A DNA stretch of 64,000 nt from Polaribacter septentrionalilitoris (GTDB lineage Bacteria; Bacteroidota; Bacteroidia; Flavobacteriales; Flavobacteriaceae). The stretch covers positions 113,314 through 177,313 of the forward strand of contig NZ_VRMJ01000008.1 of NCBI RefSeq assembly GCF_009832745.1, written 5' to 3'. The notes under the pieces were generated by a model, which was given only the letters and a program-made list of their open reading frames with translations, searched no databases and had not been told where the DNA came from. Positions 45,640 through 54,843 of this stretch are shown here, one piece after another. Made by a program: the position numbers and the translations under genes. How positions within the stretch are numbered: the first letter of the stretch is position 1; every line of letters starts with the position of its first letter.

Positions 45640-45972
45640 ATGAGTAATAGTAGCAACACAATATTAGGATTATTAGCAGGTACAGTAATTGGAGCAACCT
45701 TAGGAGTTTTATTCGCTCCAGATAAAGGAGTTGAAACCAGAAAAAAAATAGCTGATGAAGCAGCTAATGCAAAAGATAAAATTGTTGACACAGCAACTGA
45801 AATGAAAGAAAAAGTGTCTTCTGTATATGTTGATAGAAAAGATACTTTAGACAATCAAATAGAAACAATTGTTTCTGATGTAAGTCACAAAACAGAGGAT
45901 GTGATTACATCATTAGAGAAAAAATTAAAAGAGTTAAAAGAAAAAAATAAAAAATTACAAAAAACTGCCTAA
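45640..45972 (+). CDS. YtxH-domain protein
   Basis: This 110-residue protein has an N-terminal glycine-rich membrane segment (LGLLAGTVIGATLGVLFAPDKG) followed by KKIADEA, the YtxH signature, and a long charged coiled-coil tail. YtxH proteins are small membrane-anchored stress-associated proteins of unknown biochemical role. It is first of three tightly spaced genes for small membrane or helical proteins. Confidence 0.9.
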   Translation: MSNSSNTILGLLAGTVIGATLGVLFAPDKGVETRKKIADEAANAKDKIVDTATEMKEKVSSVYVDRKDTLDNQIETIVSDVSHKTEDVITSLEKKLKELKEKNKKLQKTA

Positions 45973-45976
45973 TTAG

Positions 45977-46324
45977 ATGGATATAATTGATGACATTAAT
46001 AAGTCAACAGATAAAGGTACTGATGTTGGTAAGAAGTATATAGCTACATCTTACAAATACACAAAATTAAAGATATTTCAATTAGTAACAGTATCTATTA
46101 CTACCATTGTAAAGCTTTTTTTTATTGGTGGTTTACTTTCTACAGGAATGATTTTTTTATCGTTTGCAGCAGCAAATTACATAGGGGAGTATTACAATGA
46201 TATTGCAGTAGGATACCTTTTTGTTGGATTATTTTTCTTCATAATTTCCTTAATTATTTTTGCTTTTAGAAAATTTTTGGATAAGAAAATTATACAAAAT
46301 ATGTCAAAAATATTCTTCGATTAA
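45977..46324 (+). CDS. small membrane protein (phage-holin-superfamily/DUF1469-like)
   Basis: This 115-residue protein has two strong membrane spans (FQLVTVSITTIVKLFFIGGLLSTGMIFLSFA and VGYLFVGLFFFIISLIIFAF) and charged ends. This layout fits the actinobacterial-holin-like superfamily DUF1469, which often follows YtxH genes. It starts 4 bp after the YtxH gene. An envelope-stress role is inferred only from the operon. Confidence 0.82.
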   Translation: MDIIDDINKSTDKGTDVGKKYIATSYKYTKLKIFQLVTVSITTIVKLFFIGGLLSTGMIFLSFAAANYIGEYYNDIAVGYLFVGLFFFIISLIIFAFRKFLDKKIIQNMSKIFFD

Positions 46325-46337
46325 AAACCAACCTACT

Positions 46338-46541
46338 ATGAAAAGAACTTACGAAAGTTTTAATGAAATTGAAGCCGACTTAAAAAAGTTATACTTAGAA
46401 AAAGAGATTGCTTATGAAGAACTAAAAATTGTGAAACATGATTTTGAAGATCATTTAAAACCATTAAACTGGTTGAATAGTATTCTAAAAATGATAAGTA
46501 AATATGGTGTTTTACTGATGATAAAGAAGATGTTTAAATAA
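46338..46541 (+). CDS. small charged helical protein, third gene of the YtxH operon
   Basis: The start chosen is the ATG at 46338; a longer in-frame start at 46260 would overlap the previous gene by 65 bp. The 67 residues form a charged helix (EIEADLKKLYLEKEIAYEELKIVKHDFEDHL) followed by a short hydrophobic C-terminus (SILKMISKYGVLLMIKKMF) that may be membrane-peripheral. Similar third genes occur in flavobacterial YtxH operons as I recall. The function is unknown. Confidence 0.72.
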   Translation: MKRTYESFNEIEADLKKLYLEKEIAYEELKIVKHDFEDHLKPLNWLNSILKMISKYGVLLMIKKMFK

Positions 46542-46592
46542 AAATCATTATTCTTCAGTGATGAAGAATAGTACTTATGGTTGGTTGATTTT

Positions 46593-46626
46593 AATCTCTG
46601 CATATTTAATATGTGGAGATTTTTTT
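46593..46626 (+). terminator. terminator of the YtxH operon
   Basis: AATCTCTGCATATT pairs with AATATGTGGAGATT (two G-T pairs) around one T, followed by TTTTT. The T tract overlaps the stop codon of the converging AraC gene. Confidence 0.78.
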
Positions 46627-47650
46627 AAGTAGTATTAATTAATTTTTTTTTAAATTGATTAGGAGTGATGTCATACTTTTCTTTAAAAATTTTAGAAAAA
46701 TAACTTCTACTGCTAAAACCAACACTATATACTACTTGAGAAATATTTAAATCTGTACTTTTTAATAAATTTCTTGCAGATTCTAAACGAACGTGACGTA
46801 TGTATTCTGTAACAGTTCTATTGTATAAAAACTTACAACCTTCTTGCAGTTTAGCCTGAGTTAAACCAGATTTGTAAGATAGTTGTTCTAAAGAGTATTC
46901 TTTAGCAGGGTTTTTTACAATATCATATCCTAATTTTCTGATAATCTTTAAATCACCTTTATCTAAAGCACTTGGTATTTTTTTACCATCTAAAATTCTG
47001 TTGTGTTGTTGAATATGAAGAGATAAAATCTCATATACTTTAGCTTCAATTTTTAGAATACGCAACATTCCTTTACCTCTAACCTTTTTCATTTTCTTTA
47101 TTAAATCAGCCATTTGTAAATTAAGCGTACCAAAATTAGAAAATCGATTTTCGTGATCAGTATCTACAAAAATTTCATATAATTTTTGATTTAAAGAAGA
47201 AACATTAGTAGTTCTTTTCTTTAAAAAATGTTTTCTTGTAATCTGAATAATATTAATATCTACAGATTCATTTTTAGGGAAAGAAATGTAATTGTAACCC
47301 CCAGTTTTGTTGGTAAAAACTAAAGATTGAAATTGATCAATGACTTTTTCATCATTTTGAACACCAAAACGATGTTTTAAATATCCTAATGAAGGGTACA
47401 AAAAACGAATAGGGTTGTATTCTTCATCAGCTTTTATCTTTAAGATAAAGTCTTTATGAAGTTTTAATTCGAAATCTAGCAAGTTTACTCCCCAATCAAA
47501 ACCAATAAAACGAATAAACCCAATGGCATAATCGTTATTAATTCTTAAGTAACTTTCATTCCATTCAGTTTCTAAAGTTCCTCCAGTTACATCATGTATT
47601 TGAGTAATTAAATCTTTAGGGCTATCTGCAGTGATTTCTATTTCAATCAT
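46625..47650 (-). CDS. AraC-family transcriptional regulator
   Basis: This 341-residue protein has a C-terminal pair of helix-turn-helix motifs (YSLEQLSYKSGLTQAKLQEGCKFLY, then LNISQVVYSVGFSSRSYFSKIFKEKYDITPNQFK). The N-terminal 230 residues are a predicted sensor domain without a recognised ligand-binding pocket. It faces the YtxH operon tail to tail, so direct control of that operon is possible but not shown. An inverted repeat in its 5' region may be an autoregulatory operator. Confidence 0.92.
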   Translation of the reverse strand: MIEIEITADSPKDLITQIHDVTGGTLETEWNESYLRINNDYAIGFIRFIGFDWGVNLLDFELKLHKDFILKIKADEEYNPIRFLYPSLGYLKHRFGVQNDEKVIDQFQSLVFTNKTGGYNYISFPKNESVDINIIQITRKHFLKKRTTNVSSLNQKLYEIFVDTDHENRFSNFGTLNLQMADLIKKMKKVRGKGMLRILKIEAKVYEILSLHIQQHNRILDGKKIPSALDKGDLKIIRKLGYDIVKNPAKEYSLEQLSYKSGLTQAKLQEGCKFLYNRTVTEYIRHVRLESARNLLKSTDLNISQVVYSVGFSSRSYFSKIFKEKYDITPNQFKKKLINTT

Positions 47651-47660
47651 AATTCTAATT

Positions 47661-47676
47661 TCTGTTTACAAACAGA
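47661..47676. promoter_or_regulatory. inverted repeat upstream of the AraC gene
   Basis: TCTGTTT and AAACAGA flank AC, 10 bp before the start codon of the AraC gene. A role as operator or mRNA hairpin is a guess. Confidence 0.35.
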
Positions 47677-47721
47677 TTTAATTTTTTGATAAAGATAACT
47701 TATTTCATTGTTTAAAATAAA

Positions 47722-47753
47722 AAAATCGTTTGTAATACATTACAAACGATTTT
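47722..47753 (-). terminator. terminator of hppA
   Basis: AAAATCGTTTGTAA pairs perfectly with TTACAAACGATTTT around TACA. On the minus strand, the direction of hppA, a T-rich stretch follows. Confidence 0.83.
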
Positions 47754-47785
47754 CTATATTTATAGTAAAAATATATGTGTTGAAA

Positions 47786-50173
47786 CTACTCTTTCTTTTC
47801 AACAATAACCTCTACTTTTTCGGTAACTTCTTTTTTGTCTTTAGAAACATTTACAGAAATTATATGTCCAGATTCTTTTGCTTTTTGCTCAATTTCAGCA
47901 ACAGTTCCTTCAATTTTCTGAACATCAGAAATAACTTCACCATTAACAGTTTTAGTTGTTGTAATAGTTGCCATTGCTAATTCTCCAGTAGTTTGTTTGA
48001 TTTCAACTTTAACTTCTTTTTGAGTATTGTAATCAGTAACTGCAGTGCTATTTAATGCAATACTTGGTGCAATTACCAATGCAACAACAGACATTAACTT
48101 TAATAAAATGTTTAATGATGGTCCAGAAGTATCTTTAAAAGGATCACCAACAGTATCACCAACTACAGCAGCTTTGTGTGCATCAGTTCCTTTTTTACCT
48201 TCTTCTTCAATAGTTTTCTTAGCATTATCCCAAGCACCACCTGCATTCGATTGAAAGATCGCCATTAAAACTCCACAAGTTGTAACACCTGCAAGAAGTC
48301 CTCCTAACATTTCTGCTCCACCTAAAAAACCAACAGCAACAGGAACAACTATTGCAAGTAAACCAGGTAATACCATTTCTTTAATAGATGCTTTTGTAGA
48401 AATATCAATACATTTTCCATAATCAGCAACACCATCAGCTTCATCAAAAATAGCACGTTGTTCTTTTGATGCTTTTGTCATATCAGAATCAACAGCTCTC
48501 ATCACTTCTAAAGCAGCTTTTAATTTAGGAATATCTCTAAATTGACGACGAACTTCTTCAATCATAGCCATTGCTGCTCTACCGACAGCATTCATTGATA
48601 ATGCTGAAAAAACAAATGGTAACATACCACCAACTAATAAACCTGCCATAATTTTAGGCTGAGAAACATCAATTGCAGTTACACCAGCAGTTTTCATAAA
48701 AGCAGCAAATAAAGCCAAAGCTGTTAACGCAGCAGACGCAATTGCAAAACCTTTACCCACTGCAGCAGTTGTGTTACCAACAGCATCTAATTTGTCTGTA
48801 CGCTCTCTAACCTCACTTGGTAATTCTGCCATTTCAGCAATACCACCTGCATTGTCACAAATAGGTCCATAAGCATCAACAGCTAATTGAATACCTGTGT
48901 TTGCTAACATACCAACTGCAGCAATTGCAATACCATATAAGCCTGCAAAATGATGAGATACTATAATAGCAGCAGCAATTAAAAGTATAGGAATCATTGT
49001 AGACATCATACCAACACCTAAACCAGCAATAATATTTGTTGCTGCACCAGTTTCTGATTGCGCAACAATTGAATTAACTGGTTTTTTGCCAGTTGCAGTA
49101 TAATATTCAGTTATTTTACCAACACCTAAACCAGCAACTAAACCAGCAATTGTTGCCCAAAATACACCCATAGCTCCAAATGGTAAACCTTCTACTGATT
49201 CAGGAATTAATGCGTTAATTATAAAATAAGAAGCAATAACCATTAAACCAGCAGAACCAAATTCTCCAATATTTAATGCTGTTTGTGGGTTTCCACCATC
49301 TTTTACTCTTACAAAAAATGTACCTAAAATAGACATTACAATACCTACAGCACCAAGTACTAAAGGTAAATATACAGCACCTAAACCATCAAAATTAGGT
49401 GTTAAAATAAATGCTCCTAAAACCATTGTACCAATTATAGAACCTACGTAAGACTCAAATAAATCTGCTCCCATACCAGCAACATCACCAACATTATCAC
49501 CAACGTTATCTGCAATTGTTGCAGGGTTTAGAGGGTGATCTTCTGGAATACCAGCTTCTACTTTACCTACTAAATCTGCTCCAACATCCGCTGCTTTTGT
49601 ATAGATACCACCACCAACTCTCGCAAATAATGCAATTGATGAAGCTCCTAATGAAAAACCAGAAAGTACATTTAATACCAATGTTAAATTTTCAGCTCCA
49701 GGCCACACACTTTGATATATCATAAATAAGGCGCTTAAACCTAAAATACCTAGACCTACAACACCAAGTCCCATAACAGCTCCACCAGCAAAAGCAACTT
49801 CTAATGCTCTTCCTAAAGAGTTTCTTGCAGCTTCTGTTGTTCTAACATTTGCTTTTGTTGCTACTTTCATTCCGATAAATCCTGCTAAAGCAGAACAAAT
49901 AGCGCCAATAATAAATGATATAGCTACCATTCCATTAGAACCTACTTCGTTTGAACCTTTAAAGTATAATAAGATTGCAACTGCAATTACAAAAATTGCT
50001 AAAACTTTGTATTCAGCTTTTAAAAATGCCATTGCACCATCTGCAATGTTCTTTGCAATTCTTTTCATTTTGTTGTCACCTTCATCTTGTTTAGATACCC
50101 AGGCACTTTTAATGAAAACAAAGGCTAATGCTAAAAGACCAAAAGCCCATAAATAATTTACTATTAATTCCAT
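47786..50173 (-). CDS. hppA: membrane-bound ion-translocating pyrophosphatase
   Basis: This 795-residue protein has about sixteen membrane spans and conserved pyrophosphate-binding motifs ([40 protein letters not shown]). It hydrolyses pyrophosphate to pump protons or sodium. The motif [11 protein letters not shown], with alanine, indicates the potassium-dependent subfamily. Whether Na or H moves depends on gate residues that I could not place. A charged C-terminal tail of about 75 residues follows the last span and is unusual in length. Confidence 0.95.
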   Translation of the reverse strand: MELIVNYLWAFGLLALAFVFIKSAWVSKQDEGDNKMKRIAKNIADGAMAFLKAEYKVLAIFVIAVAILLYFKGSNEVGSNGMVAISFIIGAICSALAGFIGMKVATKANVRTTEAARNSLGRALEVAFAGGAVMGLGVVGLGILGLSALFMIYQSVWPGAENLTLVLNVLSGFSLGASSIALFARVGGGIYTKAADVGADLVGKVEAGIPEDHPLNPATIADNVGDNVGDVAGMGADLFESYVGSIIGTMVLGAFILTPNFDGLGAVYLPLVLGAVGIVMSILGTFFVRVKDGGNPQTALNIGEFGSAGLMVIASYFIINALIPESVEGLPFGAMGVFWATIAGLVAGLGVGKITEYYTATGKKPVNSIVAQSETGAATNIIAGLGVGMMSTMIPILLIAAAIIVSHHFAGLYGIAIAAVGMLANTGIQLAVDAYGPICDNAGGIAEMAELPSEVRERTDKLDAVGNTTAAVGKGFAIASAALTALALFAAFMKTAGVTAIDVSQPKIMAGLLVGGMLPFVFSALSMNAVGRAAMAMIEEVRRQFRDIPKLKAALEVMRAVDSDMTKASKEQRAIFDEADGVADYGKCIDISTKASIKEMVLPGLLAIVVPVAVGFLGGAEMLGGLLAGVTTCGVLMAIFQSNAGGAWDNAKKTIEEEGKKGTDAHKAAVVGDTVGDPFKDTSGPSLNILLKLMSVVALVIAPSIALNSTAVTDYNTQKEVKVEIKQTTGELAMATITTTKTVNGEVISDVQKIEGTVAEIEQKAKESGHIISVNVSKDKKEVTEKVEVIVEKKE

Positions 50174-50400
50174 ATTAGTTAGTTTAATTTAAAATTTTTG
50201 AGGGGCTAAAAGTAATAAAATTAATGTGATAAAAAAAGACTATATAAATTAAAGATTGCACATTAAAACACGCCTTAAATTATAATATTTGTAATTCAAT
50301 GACATCTATCAGTTTTATTTAAGAATGATATTGAATTTTAATATTGAGTAAAGATTTTGAATAAGTTAAATTGATAGAAACAGATCTATTATTCATAAAT

Positions 50401-50434
50401 AAAAAAACACCTTAAATTATTAAGGTGTTTTTTT
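50401..50434 (-). terminator. terminator of ppa
   Basis: AACACCTTAA pairs with TTAAGGTGTT around ATTA, flanked by A and T runs. It lies just after ppa on the minus strand. Confidence 0.85.
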
Positions 50435-50454
50435 AACTGATAGAATCTAATAGA

Positions 50455-50988
50455 TTAGATTGTAAACGTTCTTTTCTTTTTGTGTTCACTATTATCATAA
50501 CGGTCAACACATTCGTGATAAATTTTAACAGCAGCTTCTGCATTACCCCATCCACCTGTGTCAACTTTTTTCTTTTCTAAATCTTTATATACTTGGAAAA
50601 AGTGTTCGATTTCTTTTAATCTATGTGGGTTTAAATCAGAAATATCTGATCTTTTACTCCAAATAGGGTCAGAAACAGGTACGCAGATTACTTTTTCATC
50701 TGGTCCTTTTTCATCTGTCATATAAAAAACTCCAATTGGTCTTACTTCCATAACTACCATTGGGTATGTAGGTTGATGTCCTAAAACCAATACATCTAAT
50801 GGATCTGAATCTAATGCTAACGTTTCTGGGATAAATCCATAATCACCTGGATACATCATAGAAGAGAATAACATTCTGTCAAAACGTATTTTGTGTAATG
50901 TGAAATCGTACTCGTATTTATTTCTACTTCCTTTCGGAATTTCAATTAATACGTCAAACGTTACTGGTTTCTTTTGTTCTTTACTCAT
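50455..50988 (-). CDS. ppa: soluble inorganic pyrophosphatase (family I)
   Basis: This 177-residue cytoplasmic enzyme has EIPKGSRNKYEYD, the metal-binding aspartates in DSDPLDVLVL and the YPGDYGFIPETL loop. It hydrolyses pyrophosphate without ion pumping. It stands next to hppA but behind its own terminator, so both pyrophosphatases are expressed from separate units. Confidence 0.96.
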   Translation of the reverse strand: MSKEQKKPVTFDVLIEIPKGSRNKYEYDFTLHKIRFDRMLFSSMMYPGDYGFIPETLALDSDPLDVLVLGHQPTYPMVVMEVRPIGVFYMTDEKGPDEKVICVPVSDPIWSKRSDISDLNPHRLKEIEHFFQVYKDLEKKKVDTGGWGNAEAAVKIYHECVDRYDNSEHKKKRTFTI

Positions 50989-51015
50989 AATTTGATTTTA
51001 ATTTGATTAAAAAAG

Positions 51016-51050
51016 AAAAACCTTTTTATAAAATTTACAAAAAGGTTTTT
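51016..51050 (-). terminator. terminator of pdhB
   Basis: AAAAACCTTTTT pairs with AAAAAGGTTTTT around an AT-rich loop, followed on the minus strand by T-rich sequence. Confidence 0.78.
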
Positions 51051-51067
51051 TCTAATATTTTTTTAGT

Positions 51068-52048
51068 TTACTTGATGTATAAAACTTCTTTTACAGCATC
51101 AATTACATCTTTGTGGTTTGGTATCCATTTTTCAAGAAGAACAGGAGAATAAGGGGCTGGTGTGTCAGCAGTTGTAATTCTCTTTATTGGAGCATCTAAA
51201 TAATCAAATGCTTCATCTTGAATTCTATAAGTGATTTCTGAAGCTACACTTGCAAATGGCCATGCTTCTTCTAAAACAACCAATCTGTTTGTTTTCTTAA
51301 CTGATTCAATAATTGCAGCATGATCCATTGGACGTACAGTTCTTAAATCGATAATTTCTACAGAAATATTTTCTTTTGCTAATTCATCTGCAGCTTTGTA
51401 AGCTTCTTTAATAATTTTTCCAAAAGAAACAATAGTTACATCTGTTCCTTCTCTTTTTATATCAGCTACTCCTATTGGTATGATGTATTCTCCCTCAGGA
51501 ATTTCCATCTTATCACCATACATTTGCTCAGACTCCATAAAAATTACAGGATCATCATCTCTGATAGCAGCTTTTAAAAGCCCTTTTGCGTCATATGGGT
51601 TAGAAGGTACAATAACTTTTAATCCAGGAGTATTCGCAAACCAGTTTTCAAATGCTTGAGAATGTGTTGCTCCTAACTGACCTGCAGATGCTGTTGGACC
51701 TCTAAATACAATAGGGCAATTGAACTGCCCACCAGACATTTGTCTAATTTTAGCAGCATTGTTTATAATTTGATCAATACCAACTAGAGAAAAGTTAAAC
51801 GTCATGTATTCTACAATAGGTCTGTTGCCATTCATAGCAGAACCTACTGCTACTCCTGCAAAACCAAGTTCAGCGATAGGAGTGTCAATTACACGTTTTT
51901 CACCAAATTCATCTAACATTCCTTTAGATGCTTTGTAAGCTCCATTATACTCAGCAACTTCTTCACCCATTAAATAAATGCTTTCATCTCTGCGCATTTC
52001 TTCACTCATTGCCTCACAAATGGCTTCCCTGAATTGAACTGTTTTCAT
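51068..52048 (-). CDS. pdhB: pyruvate dehydrogenase E1 component, beta subunit
   Basis: This 326-residue protein is the transketolase-like beta chain: MKTVQFREAICEAMSEEM, GEEVAEYNGAYK, DTPIAELGFAGVAVGSAM and a C-terminal domain with VLEEAWPFASVASEI. With PdhA it decarboxylates pyruvate for acetyl-CoA formation. The gene stands alone; pdhA and the E2 gene are not adjacent. A branched-chain E1 beta is the alternative but less likely. Confidence 0.93.
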   Translation of the reverse strand: MKTVQFREAICEAMSEEMRRDESIYLMGEEVAEYNGAYKASKGMLDEFGEKRVIDTPIAELGFAGVAVGSAMNGNRPIVEYMTFNFSLVGIDQIINNAAKIRQMSGGQFNCPIVFRGPTASAGQLGATHSQAFENWFANTPGLKVIVPSNPYDAKGLLKAAIRDDDPVIFMESEQMYGDKMEIPEGEYIIPIGVADIKREGTDVTIVSFGKIIKEAYKAADELAKENISVEIIDLRTVRPMDHAAIIESVKKTNRLVVLEEAWPFASVASEITYRIQDEAFDYLDAPIKRITTADTPAPYSPVLLEKWIPNHKDVIDAVKEVLYIK

Positions 52049-52081
52049 TGATTATAGTTGTTATTGTTAATTTTTGAAAAG

Positions 52082-52089
52082 CAAAAATA
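52082..52089 (-). promoter_or_regulatory. -7 promoter element for pdhB
   Basis: Minus-strand TATTTTTG matches TAnnTTTG exactly, 33 bp before the pdhB start codon. Confidence 0.55.
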
Positions 52090-52268
52090 AGGAATTAATT
52101 GTCAATTTTTAGGATTCGTTTTTAGAAAGTGATAGAATTCGTACACATTATGTACTCAATCGTTTTCGTAAAATGTTAAATTATTTAAAATTTATTATGC
52201 ATGCATAGTATTTTTTAAAAAAAAGACGTAATTTCGTCATCAATTAAAAAGTATAAAAATAGAATTTT

Positions 52269-53015
52269 ATGAAAATATTGGTATGTATTAGTCATGTTCC
52301 TGATACCACTTCTAAGATTAATTTTACAGAAAATGATACAAAGTTTGATGCTAATGGAGTACAGTTTGTAATTAATCCGTATGATGAGTTTTGTTTAACA
52401 AGAGCCATGTGGTTTAAAGAAAAACAAGGAGCTTCTGTTACAGTGGTAAATGTTGGAGGTGCAGAAACTGAACCTACGTTAAGAAAAGCTTTAGCTATTG
52501 GTGCAGATGATGCAATACGTGTAAACTCAGTTCCTACTGATGGAATGCAAGTAGCAAAAGAATTGGCAGCAGTTGTTAAAAATGGAGATTATGATTTGGT
52601 TTTAGCGGGCAAAGAATCAGCAGATTATAATGGTCAAATGGTTCCTGGAATGTTAGCAACATTAACTGATTTTAATTTTGTAAATGGATGTGTAGGTTTA
52701 GAAATTGATGGAACAAATGTTACCGCAGAAAGAGAAATTGATGGAGGTAATGAAACAGTATCGTCAAGTTTGCCAGTGGTAATTGGAGGGCAAAAAGGAA
52801 TCGTTGAAGAGAAAGATTTACGAATCCCGAATATGAGAGGAATTATGATGGCGCGTAAAAAACCTTTAAATGTTATTGAAGCTATTGGAGGTGAAGTAGC
52901 AACTACTATTCAATCTTTTGAGAAACCAGCACCAAAAGGTACTGTAAAATTAGTAGATGCTGATAATGTAGATGAGTTAATCAACTTATTACATAACGAA
53001 GCAAAAGTGATATAG
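52269..53015 (+). CDS. etfB: electron transfer flavoprotein beta subunit
   Basis: This 248-residue protein is the AMP-binding beta chain of ETF (MKILVCISHVPDT, FVINPYDEFCLTRA, LAGKESADYNGQMVPGMLA). With EtfA it carries electrons from acyl-CoA and related dehydrogenases to the quinone pool. It lies 100 bp before etfA. The intervening stretch contains no gene. A -7-like TAATTTCG, one base off the consensus, stands at 52229. Confidence 0.95.
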   Translation: MKILVCISHVPDTTSKINFTENDTKFDANGVQFVINPYDEFCLTRAMWFKEKQGASVTVVNVGGAETEPTLRKALAIGADDAIRVNSVPTDGMQVAKELAAVVKNGDYDLVLAGKESADYNGQMVPGMLATLTDFNFVNGCVGLEIDGTNVTAEREIDGGNETVSSSLPVVIGGQKGIVEEKDLRIPNMRGIMMARKKPLNVIEAIGGEVATTIQSFEKPAPKGTVKLVDADNVDELINLLHNEAKVI

Positions 53016-53115
53016 AAATGTGTAAATGTTTAAGCGTTTAATTGGGTAACTATACAAAGTTACTATCGATCAATTACACGATTAAACTAATAAAGAATTA
53101 AACAAAATAAAAAAT

Positions 53116-54072
53116 ATGTCTGTTTTAGTTTTTGCCGATTCATCGGAAGGAAAATTTAAGAAAACTGCTTTTGAGGTGGTTTCATATGGAAAAAAAGTTG
53201 CTGAACAATTGGAAACAACCATTGTTGTACTTACTATAAATGCAAGTGATTCATCAGAATTATATAATTATGGAGCAGAAAAAGTAATTTCAGTTTCTAA
53301 CGATTCTTTAAAAACCTTTAATGCAAAGCAATATGCAGCAGTAGTTAACGAAGTTGCCAAATCAGAAAATGCAACAGTTGTTGTTATTGATTCAAGTATA
53401 GATGGTTTGTACTTATCACCCATTGTGGCGGTTAATTTAGATGCTGGTTATGCTTCTAACGTAGTAGATTTACCAACAAGTGTAAGTCCATTTACAGTAA
53501 AAAGAAAAGCATTTTCAAATAAAGCATTTTCAAATACTGTTATATCAACAAGTGTAAAAGTAATTGGTTTAGCAAAGAATTCTTATGGAGTTCATGAAAA
53601 TATGGTTTCTGGAACTACAGAAAGTTTTGAAGCTACAGTTATTGATGCAGGAGTTACCTCAGAAAAATTAGATAAAGTTACAGGTACAGTTACCATTGCT
53701 GATGCAGAAATCGTTGTTTCTGCAGGTAGAGGTTTAAAAGGACCTGAAAATTGGGGAATGATTGAAGAATTAGCTGATGTTTTAGGAGCAGCAACTGCAT
53801 GTTCTAAGCCAGTTTCTGATTTAGGATGGCGTCCTCATGCAGAACACGTTGGTCAAACAGGAAAACCTGTTGCGTCAAACTTATATATTGCAATTGGTAT
53901 TTCTGGTGCTATTCAGCATTTAGCAGGTATTAATGCATCAAAAGTAAAAGTGGTTATTAATACAGATCCAGAAGCACCTTTTTTTAAAGCTGCTGATTAT
54001 GGTATTGTAGGTGATGCTTTTGAAGTTGTACCAAAATTAATAGAGAAATTAAAAGCTTTTAAAGCCGCTTAA
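53116..54072 (+). CDS. etfA: electron transfer flavoprotein alpha subunit
   Basis: This 318-residue protein is the FAD-carrying alpha chain of ETF. The FAD-binding C-terminal domain contains SAGRGLKGPENWGM, SDLGWRPHAEHVGQTGKPV and GISGAIQHLAG followed by INTDPEAPFFKAADYGIVGD. Its N-terminal half is more variable. A terminator follows. Confidence 0.95.
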   Translation: MSVLVFADSSEGKFKKTAFEVVSYGKKVAEQLETTIVVLTINASDSSELYNYGAEKVISVSNDSLKTFNAKQYAAVVNEVAKSENATVVVIDSSIDGLYLSPIVAVNLDAGYASNVVDLPTSVSPFTVKRKAFSNKAFSNTVISTSVKVIGLAKNSYGVHENMVSGTTESFEATVIDAGVTSEKLDKVTGTVTIADAEIVVSAGRGLKGPENWGMIEELADVLGAATACSKPVSDLGWRPHAEHVGQTGKPVASNLYIAIGISGAIQHLAGINASKVKVVINTDPEAPFFKAADYGIVGDAFEVVPKLIEKLKAFKAA

Positions 54073-54107
54073 TAAAATTCTGCATTGTGTTGTAGGATAA
54101 AATTTAG

Positions 54108-54140
54108 AAAAACCTATCAATGTAAGTTGATAGGTTTTTT
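54108..54140 (+). terminator. terminator of etfBA
   Basis: AAACCTATCAA pairs with TTGATAGGTTT around TGTAAG, followed by a T run. Confidence 0.88.
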
Positions 54141-54226
54141 ATTTTTATTAAATTGTCCCCTCTAAAAAGCAACTGATTATATCAGGTATAAACAAACAAA
54201 ACTTTTTAGATTATGCAGAAAGATAT

Positions 54227-54829
54227 ATGAGTTTAATACAATTAAACATTAAAGGAATCTCTTACAGTCAAACTCAAAGCGGTGCATATGCTTTAGTTCT
54301 TAGTGAAATTGATGGGACAAGAACATTGCCTATTATAATAGGAGCTTTTGAAGCACAATCTATAGCAATAGCTTTAGAAACAGAAATTAGACCTCCAAGA
54401 CCACTAACACATGATTTGTTTAAAACTTTTTCTGACCGTTTTTTGATTACGGTTAAAGAGGTTATCATCCATAAACTGGTAGATGGGGTATTCTTCTCAA
54501 GTTTAATTTGCGAAAGAGATGGAGTAGAAGAAACTATAGATACAAGAACTTCTGATGCAATTGCGATAGCAGTGCGTTTTGAAGCACCAATCTACACTTA
54601 TGAAAATATTTTAGAAAAAGCAGGAATCTATTTAAAGATTGAAGAAGAACTATCTATAGAAGATACCACAAAACCTAAAAATATTTCTTTTGAAATAGAG
54701 GACGATCTTAATACTGATTTTACAACCTTATCGCTAAGAGAATTAAATGAACAATTAAATCATGCAGTTTCTAATGAAGATTACGAATTAGCTGCAAAAA
54801 TTAGAGACGAAATTAGTAAGCGCTCTTAA
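54227..54829 (+). CDS. bifunctional nuclease-family protein (DUF151) with UVR motif
   Basis: The first 140 or so residues of this 200-residue protein form the BFN/DUF151 domain (LPIIIGAFEAQSIAIALE, RPLTHDLFKTF, DTRTSDAIAIAVRF). The C-terminal 33 residues form a UvrB/UvrC-type helical motif (LNEQLNHAVSNEDYELAAKIRDEI). Related proteins have been reported to cleave RNA and DNA, but the cellular role is not settled. It precedes the nucleoside transporter by 14 bp and is probably in the same operon. Confidence 0.9.
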   Translation: MSLIQLNIKGISYSQTQSGAYALVLSEIDGTRTLPIIIGAFEAQSIAIALETEIRPPRPLTHDLFKTFSDRFLITVKEVIIHKLVDGVFFSSLICERDGVEETIDTRTSDAIAIAVRFEAPIYTYENILEKAGIYLKIEEELSIEDTTKPKNISFEIEDDLNTDFTTLSLRELNEQLNHAVSNEDYELAAKIRDEISKRS

Positions 54830-54843
54830 TTAAAATACTATAG

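Noticed and set aside
46260..46337. Upstream in-frame start for the third YtxH-operon gene
   Set aside because: It would overlap the previous gene by 65 bp and add residues unlike the rest; the ATG at 46338 is better.
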